From NCBI RefSeq assembly GCF_000331105.1, contig NC_020054.1, forward strand, positions 2,388,813-2,452,812: a stretch of 64,000 nucleotides of DNA, given 5' to 3'. This DNA is from Fibrella aestuarina BUZ 2 (GTDB taxonomy: Bacteria > Bacteroidota > Bacteroidia > Cytophagales > Spirosomataceae). This document shows positions 23,251 to 30,400 of this stretch, one piece after another. The notes under the pieces were generated by a model. That model did no database searches and was not told where the DNA came from. It was given only the letters and a program-made list of their open reading frames with translations. Within the stretch, counting starts at the first letter, position 1, and each line of letters opens with the position of its first letter. The translations under genes were made by a program, and so were the position numbers.

Positions 23251-24864
23251 TCATTTCACAAACCCAGCGATGGCATCCGCGACGGCGGGGAGAATGGCGC
23301 TGTTGGGGGCGGTGTAGCTGGCGACGTTACCGGCGCGGTCGGCGGGACCAGCTTTCAGAACGTGATTCATGCCGTCAATAAGCAGCAGTTGGGCGTCGGG
23401 GCGGGCGGCTTTGAGGCGTTCGACCTCGCTCACGGGCACCTGAATGTCGTGCCGCCCCTGAATAAGCAGCACCCGTCCTTTGTAGGCCTGTAGGCTCCGG
23501 GCGGGGTCGTACCGCATCCACGAGATCAGGTATGGCTGGTTGATGGGGCTAAACAAACTGGCCAGTGGAGCTACCGGCTGCTGCACACGCAGGCCCGCCC
23601 GCAGGGAGTCGAGGTCGCGGTGGGCGAGGGCGAGGTCGTTGCCCGTCAGGCCCCCGTCGGCAACCTGCGTTTTCAGGACGTCGGCGATGTTTTGCCCCGC
23701 CCCGGCAATCGACACAAACCGATCGACGTTGGTTTGTGCCGCCGCCAGCATCCCCACCAGCGACCCTTCGGAATGCCCCGCCACGATCACCCGCGAAAAC
23801 CGCTTGTCGGCCTGCAACTGCCGGATCAGGCCAACGGCGTCGCTCACCACGTAGTCGAACGACAGCCCCGGTTTGATTAGTTGCGTGGCCGCGATAAAGC
23901 TGTTGGTGCCGCTGAGTCGTTTGTCGTAGCGCAGCACCGCCACCCCCCGCCGGGCGAGGCTGTCGGCCAGTTGGCGGTACATGTTGAGGGTGAGGCCCGG
24001 CGCGTTGCCGTTGCGGTCGGTGGGGCCGCTACCCGCAATCAGCAGCACAACCGGCAGGGGCTGGGTGGCGTTGGCGGGCAGGGTGAGTGTGCCGCCCAGC
24101 GTGACACTGACGCCCGCCGGTTGGGTGATGGGGTAGCTGACGGGCTCTTCGGTCTGGGCGAGCGCGTGGCCGGCGCCGGCCATCAGCAGCAACCCCACGC
24201 ACAGGCCCTGCTTAAAGAGCCGGTAGGAATACGCCACCGGGATGAGGGCGAGCACCATCGGCACCCCAACGGCCAGCCCGATCTTGAACGACAGGGGCAG
24301 GAAGAAGTTGATGACCAACGCCAGCAGCCCACCCGCTACCCAGAGCTTGCCCGCAAGGCGGTGCGTTTTGCGCCAGTTGACCTCGCTGTTGAGCGTCCAG
24401 GGCGTGCGAATGCCCACGAGGTAGTTTCTGGGTACGTTCAGCAGGACGTTGCCAATGCCCGCAAACAGCAGAAAAACCGTCGAGAGAATCAGGTTGATTA
24501 CGGCGGCACCGGTTTGCTGGGTGTGGATGATGTAGAGAATGACCGAAGCCAGCCCCACCAGAAAGACGGTCATTGTGAGGCGCATCGGCCCGTAGATCGT
24601 CGGGGTGAGGTGGCCGGTGGGGTCGATGCTGGGTAACACGCGCAGCAGGCCGTAGAGCAGCGCCATCCCCACGGCCATCCCAACAGCCAGACCCTCTTTC
24701 GTCGAGTAGCCGTTGGGTTGCCCGCTCGGGCCAAAATGAGTCGCCACGTCGGCGGGGAGTTGGTTATAAATAAGAGCCAGATAGAGCAGAGGCAGGGCCG
24801 TCAGCGCGATAAAGACCCATTCGGGTCTGGGCGACGGCGTTGGTAGGTTGGTAGACGAAGACAT
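23251..24864 (-). CDS. SdpI-family membrane protein fused to an alpha/beta hydrolase
   Basis: Residues 1-215 form an SdpI/DUF1648 membrane protein: 'LPADVATHFGPSGQPNGY' is the DUF1648 motif, 'NYLVGIRTPWTLNSEVNWRKTHRLAGKLW' the SdpI motif, with five to six membrane helices. Residues ~240-537 are an alpha/beta hydrolase: oxyanion region 'LLIAGSGPTDRNG', nucleophile Ser365 in 'GHSEGS', then 'GRHDIQVP' and 'GMNHVLK' for the acid and histidine. The joint (219-240, 'GLCVGLLLMAGAGHALAQTEE') looks like a complete signal peptide, so the hydrolase would be on the outer side of the membrane. SdpI gives immunity to the SDP toxin in Bacillus. It is 16 bp after the ArsR gene. Confidence 0.88.
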   Translation of the reverse strand: MSSSTNLPTPSPRPEWVFIALTALPLLYLALIYNQLPADVATHFGPSGQPNGYSTKEGLAVGMAVGMALLYGLLRVLPSIDPTGHLTPTIYGPMRLTMTVFLVGLASVILYIIHTQQTGAAVINLILSTVFLLFAGIGNVLLNVPRNYLVGIRTPWTLNSEVNWRKTHRLAGKLWVAGGLLALVINFFLPLSFKIGLAVGVPMVLALIPVAYSYRLFKQGLCVGLLLMAGAGHALAQTEEPVSYPITQPAGVSVTLGGTLTLPANATQPLPVVLLIAGSGPTDRNGNAPGLTLNMYRQLADSLARRGVAVLRYDKRLSGTNSFIAATQLIKPGLSFDYVVSDAVGLIRQLQADKRFSRVIVAGHSEGSLVGMLAAAQTNVDRFVSIAGAGQNIADVLKTQVADGGLTGNDLALAHRDLDSLRAGLRVQQPVAPLASLFSPINQPYLISWMRYDPARSLQAYKGRVLLIQGRHDIQVPVSEVERLKAARPDAQLLLIDGMNHVLKAGPADRAGNVASYTAPNSAILPAVADAIAGFVK

Positions 24865-24880
24865 ACTGGTAAGGGATGTG

Positions 24881-25201
24881 TCAGGTAGGTGATGATTGAT
24901 CGGGTGAAGCGGCGTCGGGCGCGGGCGGCGACGTGTTCAGCACCGATGATCCCGTAAAGCCCATCAGCCAGGCGAGCAACTCGTCGAGCACGGTGGTGTT
25001 GAGCCGATACGTAATAAACTGCCCCTGTTTGGTGGAATCGACGAGGCCCGCCTGCCGCAGCAGATCGAGGTGGTGCGAAATGCTCGGCTTGCTCATGGCG
25101 AACTGCTCCGCGATTTCGCCTGCTGTCAGATCGCCCTGCCGAAGCAGTTCCAGCATCTGCCGCCGGGTGGGGTCGTTAAGGGCTTTAAAGAGCGTATTCA
25201 T
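24881..25201 (-). CDS. ArsR-family repressor, SdpR-like
   Basis: A 106-residue winged-helix protein: 'LFKALNDPTRRQMLELLRQGDLTAGEIAEQFAMSKPSISHHLDLLRQAGLVDSTKQGQFITYRLNTTVLDEL'. It has no ELCVCDL metal-binding box, so it is not a classical metal sensor. It lies directly before the SdpI-hydrolase gene, copying the Bacillus sdpR-sdpI order where SdpR represses both genes until SdpI sequesters it at the membrane. Similar control is an inference here. Confidence 0.9.
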   Translation of the reverse strand: MNTLFKALNDPTRRQMLELLRQGDLTAGEIAEQFAMSKPSISHHLDLLRQAGLVDSTKQGQFITYRLNTTVLDELLAWLMGFTGSSVLNTSPPAPDAASPDQSSPT

Positions 25202-25216
25202 TGCATACTTATATAA

Positions 25217-25232
25217 TTAGCCACATGTCTAA
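25217..25232. promoter_or_regulatory. Possible operator of the ArsR-SdpI operon
   Basis: A small inverted repeat TTAG-N8-CTAA centred on ACATGT lies 16 bases upstream of the ArsR start codon, in a locally AT-rich stretch. The position suits autorepression; the short arms make it weak. Confidence 0.3.
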
Positions 25233-25424
25233 ATACTAATCGAAAAAGCAAGTAAGGTTGTGATGAATGGTTCAGAAGAAGGATTTGGTATGACGGAGAC
25301 AGCGATTAGCGAATGGGTAGCTAACGCGAAGCTTCGTATAGCGTCCTTCGATTACAACACAAAATTCAGTAAGCCAACTATCGAGCATAACCGGGTTACC
25401 TAGTTGATAGTGAGCAATTTGCTT

Positions 25425-25613
25425 GTTTTTTGTCATGCCGGTTTTGTCATCCCGGGTTTTGTCATCCTGACCGGGGCGCGCAGCCGACAGGAAGGATCTT
25501 GATGTCGCCTAATTCGCTAGTAAGGAGGCTTCAAGATCCCTCCTGTCGGCTGCGCGCCCCGGTCAGGATGACAAAAGCCCAGGATGACAAAAACCCTAGG
25601 ACGGCAAAAAAAC
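25425..25613. repeat. GTCATCC palindromic intergenic repeat, copy 2, with nested tips
   Basis: Core arms 25461-25502 and 25531-25572 pair over 42 bp with one mismatch. Outside the core the tip is repeated: GTTTTTTGTCATGCCG, GTTTTGTCATCCCGG and GTTTTGTCATCCTGACC on the left, and three matching GGATGACAAAA / GGACGGCAAAA units on the right. The rest of the 25202-25665 gap has no gene that I can support. Confidence 0.85.
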
Positions 25614-25665
25614 AGTTACGCCTCGAAAATGACACTCATAGCTTAGGTTAGCTAGTTGGACCCGG

Positions 25666-26814
25666 TTACAGATAAGCGCTGAGCTGCTCGCGCAGGTACG
25701 TATTTAGCTGGGTGCGGGGTACGCCCAGGTACGTGTCGAGAGCCTGATAAAGGCTGGCATCGCTGCGGCCCGCGTTCATGACCTGCTTGAGCAGTGGGTA
25801 GCCGCCTTTCTGGTGGATCAACTGGCAGAGCAGCCCACCCAGCGCGTAGCGGTAATCGGTATATTCGTCGAGGTTACGCAGGGCAAACAGGTTGGCGAGG
25901 TTCAACTCGGGGTGCTGAGCCAGGTACGTGGCCGTGCGTTGCAGATGCCAGGCAAGCGGCTGCCCCCGACTGCCGCCCAGCCAGGTGGCTATCCCCTCGA
26001 CTACCCACGGATGCTGATTGGGGAAGTGTGGATTGAGCAGCACGTGCACCACCTCGTGGGGGTAAAACTCCCCCAGTCCACTGCAAAAGACGCGGTTATC
26101 GACGGCCCGGCCGGTGGGCTTGCTGGTGCCGCTGAGCGTCGCTTCGTAATCGATCCCGCGCAGTTGGCGCAGCTCCTCGGCGGTATCGGCGAGGTAATAC
26201 TCGATGGGTTGCGGCGGTACCTCAAAATCGCGGCACAATTGATCGATAAAGTCGGTCAACTGCCGGGCTTTGCGTTTGTCAAACGCGTGGTAATGCGGAA
26301 AATAGTACTGCACATGACCCACGCGCTGCCCCTGCCATAGTCTGTCGCGGTTGATGGGCAGGGCGTTGTAGAGTTGCCAACGGCCGGTGCCGTCAGCATT
26401 GCCGGGGCGGGCGTAGACGTTGGTGATGGCGACCAGGTTCGGGCTGCGGCCTTTGGGGTTATTCCCGCCAAACAGCGATTTGATCTGGTACAGCCCGTTG
26501 TAGTTGACCACGCTCAGAATCTGCACCGGATAGCCCCGGTAGAGCGTCGGCTCAAACTCGCGCTCGAGCAGATCGAACCGGCCACCAAAGGCCGCCGATG
26601 CCCTTTTTTCGGCGTCGTTCCAATACGGATTGTCGTAGAGGCTGTCGGGATGCGCGCGCAGGTACGTTGTCCAGAGAGCCACCGCCTGCCGAATGTCGGC
26701 CTGCGTGGTATCGACCAGCGGGTGCAGCGAAATGCTCGATTGGGCAACCGATTGACCTACTGCCAGCAGGCTGATGAAAAAGGCCTGTTCCCACCCGCTG
26801 CGCCGTCGCTTCAT
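25666..26814 (-). CDS. Secreted HExxH metallopeptidase-like protein
   Basis: The N-terminus is a signal peptide (hydrophobic 'FFISLLAVGQSVAQS'). Around residue 253 is 'YPHEVVHVLLNPHFPNQHPWVVEGIATWLGG': an HEVVH zinc motif with a downstream Glu in 'VEGIATW', the arrangement of gluzincin-type peptidase MA families. The 382-residue protein otherwise has no match I can name. It overlaps the preceding small secreted gene by 4 bp, so the two form an operon. Predicted location is periplasmic or extracellular. Confidence 0.8.
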   Translation of the reverse strand: MKRRRSGWEQAFFISLLAVGQSVAQSSISLHPLVDTTQADIRQAVALWTTYLRAHPDSLYDNPYWNDAEKRASAAFGGRFDLLEREFEPTLYRGYPVQILSVVNYNGLYQIKSLFGGNNPKGRSPNLVAITNVYARPGNADGTGRWQLYNALPINRDRLWQGQRVGHVQYYFPHYHAFDKRKARQLTDFIDQLCRDFEVPPQPIEYYLADTAEELRQLRGIDYEATLSGTSKPTGRAVDNRVFCSGLGEFYPHEVVHVLLNPHFPNQHPWVVEGIATWLGGSRGQPLAWHLQRTATYLAQHPELNLANLFALRNLDEYTDYRYALGGLLCQLIHQKGGYPLLKQVMNAGRSDASLYQALDTYLGVPRTQLNTYLREQLSAYL

Positions 26815-27062
26815 CGAACGGTGTCGCGTTTCATGGTACCCTGGCTGGAATCGGGTGGCAGGGGTGCCTTATCCATGTTGCGTTTAGGGTCGGGCACGGT
26901 GCCGTATTTGGGGCTGGGCATGGGTTTGGCGGTGCCCCGGCTGCGGCGCGTGGGCATCGTTTCGGGCTTTGGCTGCGGCTTTTTAACCATCATCGAATCC
27001 TGCGCCTGCGCCGCCGTAGCGACCAGCAGCCCAAGACCGAGTAAGAGTGCGTTGATTTTCAT
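26811..27062 (-). CDS. Small secreted basic proline-rich protein
   Basis: An 83-residue product: signal peptide 'MKINALLLGLGLLVATAAQAQ', then a short basic Pro/Lys-rich tail with PKPETMP, MPSPKYGTVPDPK and PLPPDSS. It has no fold to recognise and is probably disordered. I chose ATG 27062 because the longer reading to 27251 antisense-overlaps the M20 gene end and has no sensible N-terminus. Its stop overlaps the metallopeptidase start by 4 bp (translational coupling). Confidence 0.7.
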   Translation of the reverse strand: MKINALLLGLGLLVATAAQAQDSMMVKKPQPKPETMPTRRSRGTAKPMPSPKYGTVPDPKRNMDKAPLPPDSSQGTMKRDTVR

Positions 27063-27121
27063 GGCGTTGAGTTGGGGTTGACCCGGCCCGACGGGGTTGC
27101 CGGGCGGTCTATCTAAAACGC

Positions 27122-28207
27122 TCAGACTGATGCGGTTGTTGCCAGAAACCGATCCAGCAGGGCAACGTACCCGGCAATACCAGCCTCGATTTCGTGGAGG
27201 AAGATGAACTCGTCGGCGGTGTGGGAACGCTCCGAATGGCCGGGGCCGCACTTGAGCGACGGCACGGGCATCAGCGCCTGATCCGACAGGGTAGGGGAGC
27301 CGTAGGTGGTGCGGCCCAATGCCAGCCCCGCCTGCACCAACGGATGCTCGACGGCAATGCCCGACGACCGCAACCGCACCGAACGGGGCGTTACCTCCGC
27401 CGTGGGTACGTTGTCGCGCACGATGGCCAGTACCTCTTCCAGCGTGTATTGCTCCGTCACGCGCACATCGACGGTGAAGGTGCAGGTGTCGGGCACCACG
27501 TTGTGCTGAGAACCCGCGTTGATGATCGTCACGGTCTGTTTCACCGGCCCTAGTAACGGCGACACCCGTGTGTACTGGTACGTCTGAAACCAGTGAATGG
27601 CGGGCAGCGCCTTGTAAATAGCGTTATCGCCTTCGTCGCGGGCGGCGTGTCCGGCCCGACCACGCACGGTGCAGTCGAGCACCAGCAGCCCTTTTTCGGC
27701 GATGGCCAGTTGCATCTGCGTTGGTTCGCCCACGATGGCCAGGTCAATCGTTGGTAGGTCGGGCCAGAGTTGTTCGATGCCCCCGCGCCCCGAAATTTCT
27801 TCCTCCGCACTCGCCGCCATCACCAGGTTATGCGACAGGTCGGCGCGGTCGTAGAAGTGCACGAAGGTTGCCAGCAGGCTCACCAGACAGCCGCCCGCAT
27901 CGTTGCTGCCCAGGCCATACAGCTTGCCGTCGACCACGGTGGGGCTGAATGGGTCGCGGGTGTACGAGGCGTTGGGCTTTACCGTATCGTGGTGCGAATT
28001 GAGCAGCAGCGTCGGTTTGGCGGGATCGAACTGGCGATTCTGCGCCCACACGTTATGCCCGTTGCGCTGGTATGGAATTCCGTGCTCGGTCAGGTACGTG
28101 GCAATACGATCGGCGGTACGGCCTTCGTCCCGGCTGAGCGACGGGATGGTAATGAGGTCTTTCAGCAACGAAACGGCGTCGTCTATAAGCGCAGGCGGGA
28201 GATTCAT
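27122..28207 (-). CDS. M20-family metallohydrolase (ArgE/DapE-like deacylase)
   Basis: A two-zinc amidohydrolase of 361 residues. 'LLLNSHHDTVKP' (first zinc His and Asp), 'YGLGSNDAGGCLVSLL' (bridging Asp), 'ASAEEEISGRGGIEQLWP' (catalytic Glu pair) and 'VGEPTQMQLAIAEKG' are all present, with a dimerisation domain after. In Bacteroidota this group often deacylates N-acyl-ornithine or N-acyl-citrulline in arginine synthesis, but no other arg genes are in the window. The ATG lies only five bases below a -7 promoter element. Confidence 0.9.
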   Translation of the reverse strand: MNLPPALIDDAVSLLKDLITIPSLSRDEGRTADRIATYLTEHGIPYQRNGHNVWAQNRQFDPAKPTLLLNSHHDTVKPNASYTRDPFSPTVVDGKLYGLGSNDAGGCLVSLLATFVHFYDRADLSHNLVMAASAEEEISGRGGIEQLWPDLPTIDLAIVGEPTQMQLAIAEKGLLVLDCTVRGRAGHAARDEGDNAIYKALPAIHWFQTYQYTRVSPLLGPVKQTVTIINAGSQHNVVPDTCTFTVDVRVTEQYTLEEVLAIVRDNVPTAEVTPRSVRLRSSGIAVEHPLVQAGLALGRTTYGSPTLSDQALMPVPSLKCGPGHSERSHTADEFIFLHEIEAGIAGYVALLDRFLATTASV

Positions 28208-28212
28208 AACCG

Positions 28213-28220
28213 CGAAAGTA
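28213..28220 (-). promoter_or_regulatory. -7 element directly before the M20 start
   Basis: On the minus strand TACTTTCG (7 of 8 matches to TAnnTTTG) ends five bases before the ATG, so the transcript would have almost no leader. Confidence 0.4.
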
Positions 28221-28229
28221 CAGGGAGAA

Positions 28230-28368
28230 TGTATAATGTATAATGAGTGATGTATAATGTATAATGAGTGATCAATGTCTGGGTAGGGCGGCCGTTACCC
28301 AGTAGACGCCCGTGTGCCTTCCAGCTTCATCGTCATTATCCATTATCCATTATCCATTACCCATTACC
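28230..28368. repeat. Tandem repeats between M20 and DinB genes
   Basis: A 21-bp unit based on TGTATAATG is perfectly duplicated (28230-28250, 28251-28271). At 28334-28368 there are five 7-mers, three CATTATC then two CATTACC. The two blocks are roughly complementary (ATAATG / CATTAT), so they can pair across ~60 bp. The second block overlaps the last four codons of the DinB gene. Confidence 0.75.
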
Positions 28369-28896
28369 CACCACCTTCGCCGTGACCAGCAACTGCCCGG
28401 TATGGCGCATGCTGTGCTCGGCGGCGTGGAAAAGCAATCCGCCCACGGTAGACGGTAGCCCGGCGCGGCCAACGGGGCGGAAATCGGGCAGGGTGGCCGG
28501 GTCGGTCTGGCACAGCGCAGCCAGGGTGCGGTCGGTTTGCTGGCTCAGGCGATCTAGCAGCGCGGCAACGGTGTCTTGTCCGGCGGTGGGGTGGCCTTCC
28601 TGTTTGAGGGCGGCAAACTGCGCGTCGGTCAGGGCTTCGTGGCGGGCGTAGGTAAGCATCCGGTCCTGCACGCCGGCGATGTGTTGCAGATGAAAGCCCA
28701 CCGACGCCAGCCCGGCGGGACGTACCCAGAGGGCCGAATCGGGGAAACCGACGAGGGCGTGCCGGATGTCGTCGCGGGCCTGCAACAGCGCGTGAGCAGC
28801 GGGTTGCAGCAGGGCCGGTACCGTTTGCCCCGACCCGGCGGGGTCGGTCAGTGGGCCGCGGAGCCAGTACTCAGGTACGTTGGTTGGCTGATTCAT
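28357..28896 (-). CDS. DinB-family protein
   Basis: A four-helix-bundle protein of the DinB/YfiT type: 'VGFHLQHIAGVQDRMLTYAR' and 'GLLFHAAEHSMRHTGQLLVTAKV' give the three histidines that bind a metal in this superfamily. Members are thiol-dependent transferases or unknown. I chose ATG 28896 (MNQPTNVPEYW). The C-terminus is formed by the CATTACC repeat block. It is divergent from the Uma2 gene across 43 bp. Confidence 0.87.
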   Translation of the reverse strand: MNQPTNVPEYWLRGPLTDPAGSGQTVPALLQPAAHALLQARDDIRHALVGFPDSALWVRPAGLASVGFHLQHIAGVQDRMLTYARHEALTDAQFAALKQEGHPTAGQDTVAALLDRLSQQTDRTLAALCQTDPATLPDFRPVGRAGLPSTVGGLLFHAAEHSMRHTGQLLVTAKVVGNG

Positions 28897-28913
28897 GGTG
28901 AGTTGTGGTTTTG

Positions 28914-28921
28914 TATCTTCG
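28914..28921 (+). promoter_or_regulatory. Candidate -7 element for the Uma2 gene
   Basis: TATCTTCG (7 of 8 to TAnnTTTG) lies 19 bases before the Uma2 ATG, in the 43-bp divergent spacer. Confidence 0.35.
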
Positions 28922-28939
28922 TAACAAACGCATACTGGT

Positions 28940-29551
28940 ATGACACTCAGTCTCGAAAACCTGCCCCAGGAGCAACTGGAAGGAATGAACGTCAAATTTG
29001 GTCTCGACCAGATGGACGATGACGCCTTCTATGATTTTTGCCGACTCAACGAGGAACTCAAGTTGGAACAAAATCCAGATGGAACTATTGTTGTTATGCC
29101 GAATACCGGCGGGAAAACCGGAAATCGGAACTTGAAAATCGCGTCAAGACTCGATCTATGGACAGAAACATACGGCGGGATTGGCTTCGACTCGTCTACG
29201 GCCTTTAAACTGCCTAACGGGGCTACGCGTTCGCCTGATGCCGCCTGGATCAGCGACGAACGCTGGGCGGCGCTGACCGAGAAACAGCGGGAAAAATTCC
29301 CGCCGCTGGCCCCCGATTTTGTGGTCGAGTTGATGTCGGCGAGTGATCAGTTGCCGAGGGCTAAGGAGAAGATGCTTGAGTACATCAATAATGGGGTTCA
29401 ACTGGGGTGGCTCATCGACCCTGTCCGGCAGGAAGTGTTTATTTACCGGGCCGATGGGACCATCAGTAAACACACTGATTTTGAGCAACCCCTGACCGGC
29501 GAGATCGTGTTGCCAAGTTTTACTTTCGACCTGCGTTTATTACTGCGTTAA
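28940..29551 (+). CDS. Uma2-family PD-(D/E)XK-like nuclease
   Basis: The 203 residues match the Uma2 (DUF820) family: 'GNRNLKIASRLDLWTETYGGIGFDSSTAFKLPNGATRSPDAAWI' with the catalytic Asp in 'SPDAAW', and 'PDFVVELMSASDQLPRAKEKMLEYINNGVQLGWLIDP' with the ExK-like pair. The fold is that of restriction endonucleases. Such genes are numerous in Cytophagales and cyanobacteria; their substrate is unknown. It is a single gene with its own promoter. Confidence 0.9.
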   Translation: MTLSLENLPQEQLEGMNVKFGLDQMDDDAFYDFCRLNEELKLEQNPDGTIVVMPNTGGKTGNRNLKIASRLDLWTETYGGIGFDSSTAFKLPNGATRSPDAAWISDERWAALTEKQREKFPPLAPDFVVELMSASDQLPRAKEKMLEYINNGVQLGWLIDPVRQEVFIYRADGTISKHTDFEQPLTGEIVLPSFTFDLRLLLR

Positions 29552-29600
29552 AGGGCCATTCGCTCAAACTTTTACCGCAAACAGGCCGTTTCCTATACAT

Positions 29601-30284
29601 ATGGAAACGCTCGAAAAAATCCGTAAGGCATACACCGAGTATGTCCTTGAAAACGGCAAACAACCCACCTCCGTCTTCCAGTTTGCAAAAAAGCTGAAAA
29701 TCACCGAGAGCGAGTTTTACGACCACTACGCTTCTTTCGACGCCATCGAAGCCGACGTATGGGTGGCCCTCTTCAACGACACCCTCAAACTGCTGGACGC
29801 CGACCCTACGTACCAGACCTATTCGGTGCGGGAAAAGTTGCTGGCCTTCTACTACACCTGGGTCGAACAGCTCAAAGCGCAACGCAGCTTCGTGGTCTAT
29901 AGCTACGGCAATCTGCGGGCGGGTGGCGAACTCGCTGCCGATTCGCCCCGCGCCCGGCTAGCTATGCGCGGCCGGCCATCGGCAAGCCGTCAGGTGTTGA
30001 TGCCGTTCAAAGAGGCGTTTTACGACTTTGCCCGGGATTTGCTGGCCGAAGGCCGTGAAAGCCGGGAGGTTGAACCCCGCCCGTTCCTCACCGACCGGTA
30101 CCCCACCGCCCTCTGGACGCAGGCGCTGTTTATCCTCGATTTCTGGGTGAAAGACGTCAGCAAAGGCTTTGAAAAAACCGATACGGCCATCGAAAAATCG
30201 GTCAACACGACCTTCGATCTGATCGGCCGCTCGCCCCTCGATACCCTCTTCGACTTCGCCAAGTTCGCGTACCAGAACCGATAA
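29601..30284 (+). CDS. TetR-like transcriptional regulator
   Basis: The N-terminal 'IRKAYTEYVLENGKQPTSVFQFAKKLKITESEFYDHYASFDAIEADVW' is a TetR-type helix-turn-helix, with the YxHYxS recognition helix slightly changed. The remaining ~170 residues are a helical ligand/dimer domain. It precedes an ABC1-kinase gene on the same strand; this pair recurs, as far as I recall, in Bacteroidota, and the regulator probably controls the kinase. A 31-bp inverted repeat separates them. Confidence 0.85.
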   Translation: METLEKIRKAYTEYVLENGKQPTSVFQFAKKLKITESEFYDHYASFDAIEADVWVALFNDTLKLLDADPTYQTYSVREKLLAFYYTWVEQLKAQRSFVVYSYGNLRAGGELAADSPRARLAMRGRPSASRQVLMPFKEAFYDFARDLLAEGRESREVEPRPFLTDRYPTALWTQALFILDFWVKDVSKGFEKTDTAIEKSVNTTFDLIGRSPLDTLFDFAKFAYQNR

Positions 30285-30288
30285 AAGA

Positions 30289-30383
30289 GAATGTACAATG
30301 AACGATGTATACTGTACAATGGCTACACAGCCACTTGGCAAAGTCAGTTCAGTTGTACAGCATACATCGTTCATTATACATTC
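30289..30383 (+). repeat. 31-bp-arm inverted repeat between TetR and ABC1 genes
   Basis: Arms 30289-30319 and 30353-30383 pair at 29 of 31 positions; the two exceptions would be G-U-type changes in RNA. It fills the spacer before the ABC1 start at 30401 and may attenuate read-through. Confidence 0.75.
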
Positions 30384-30400
30384 CAAAGCCCTTTTGGCCT

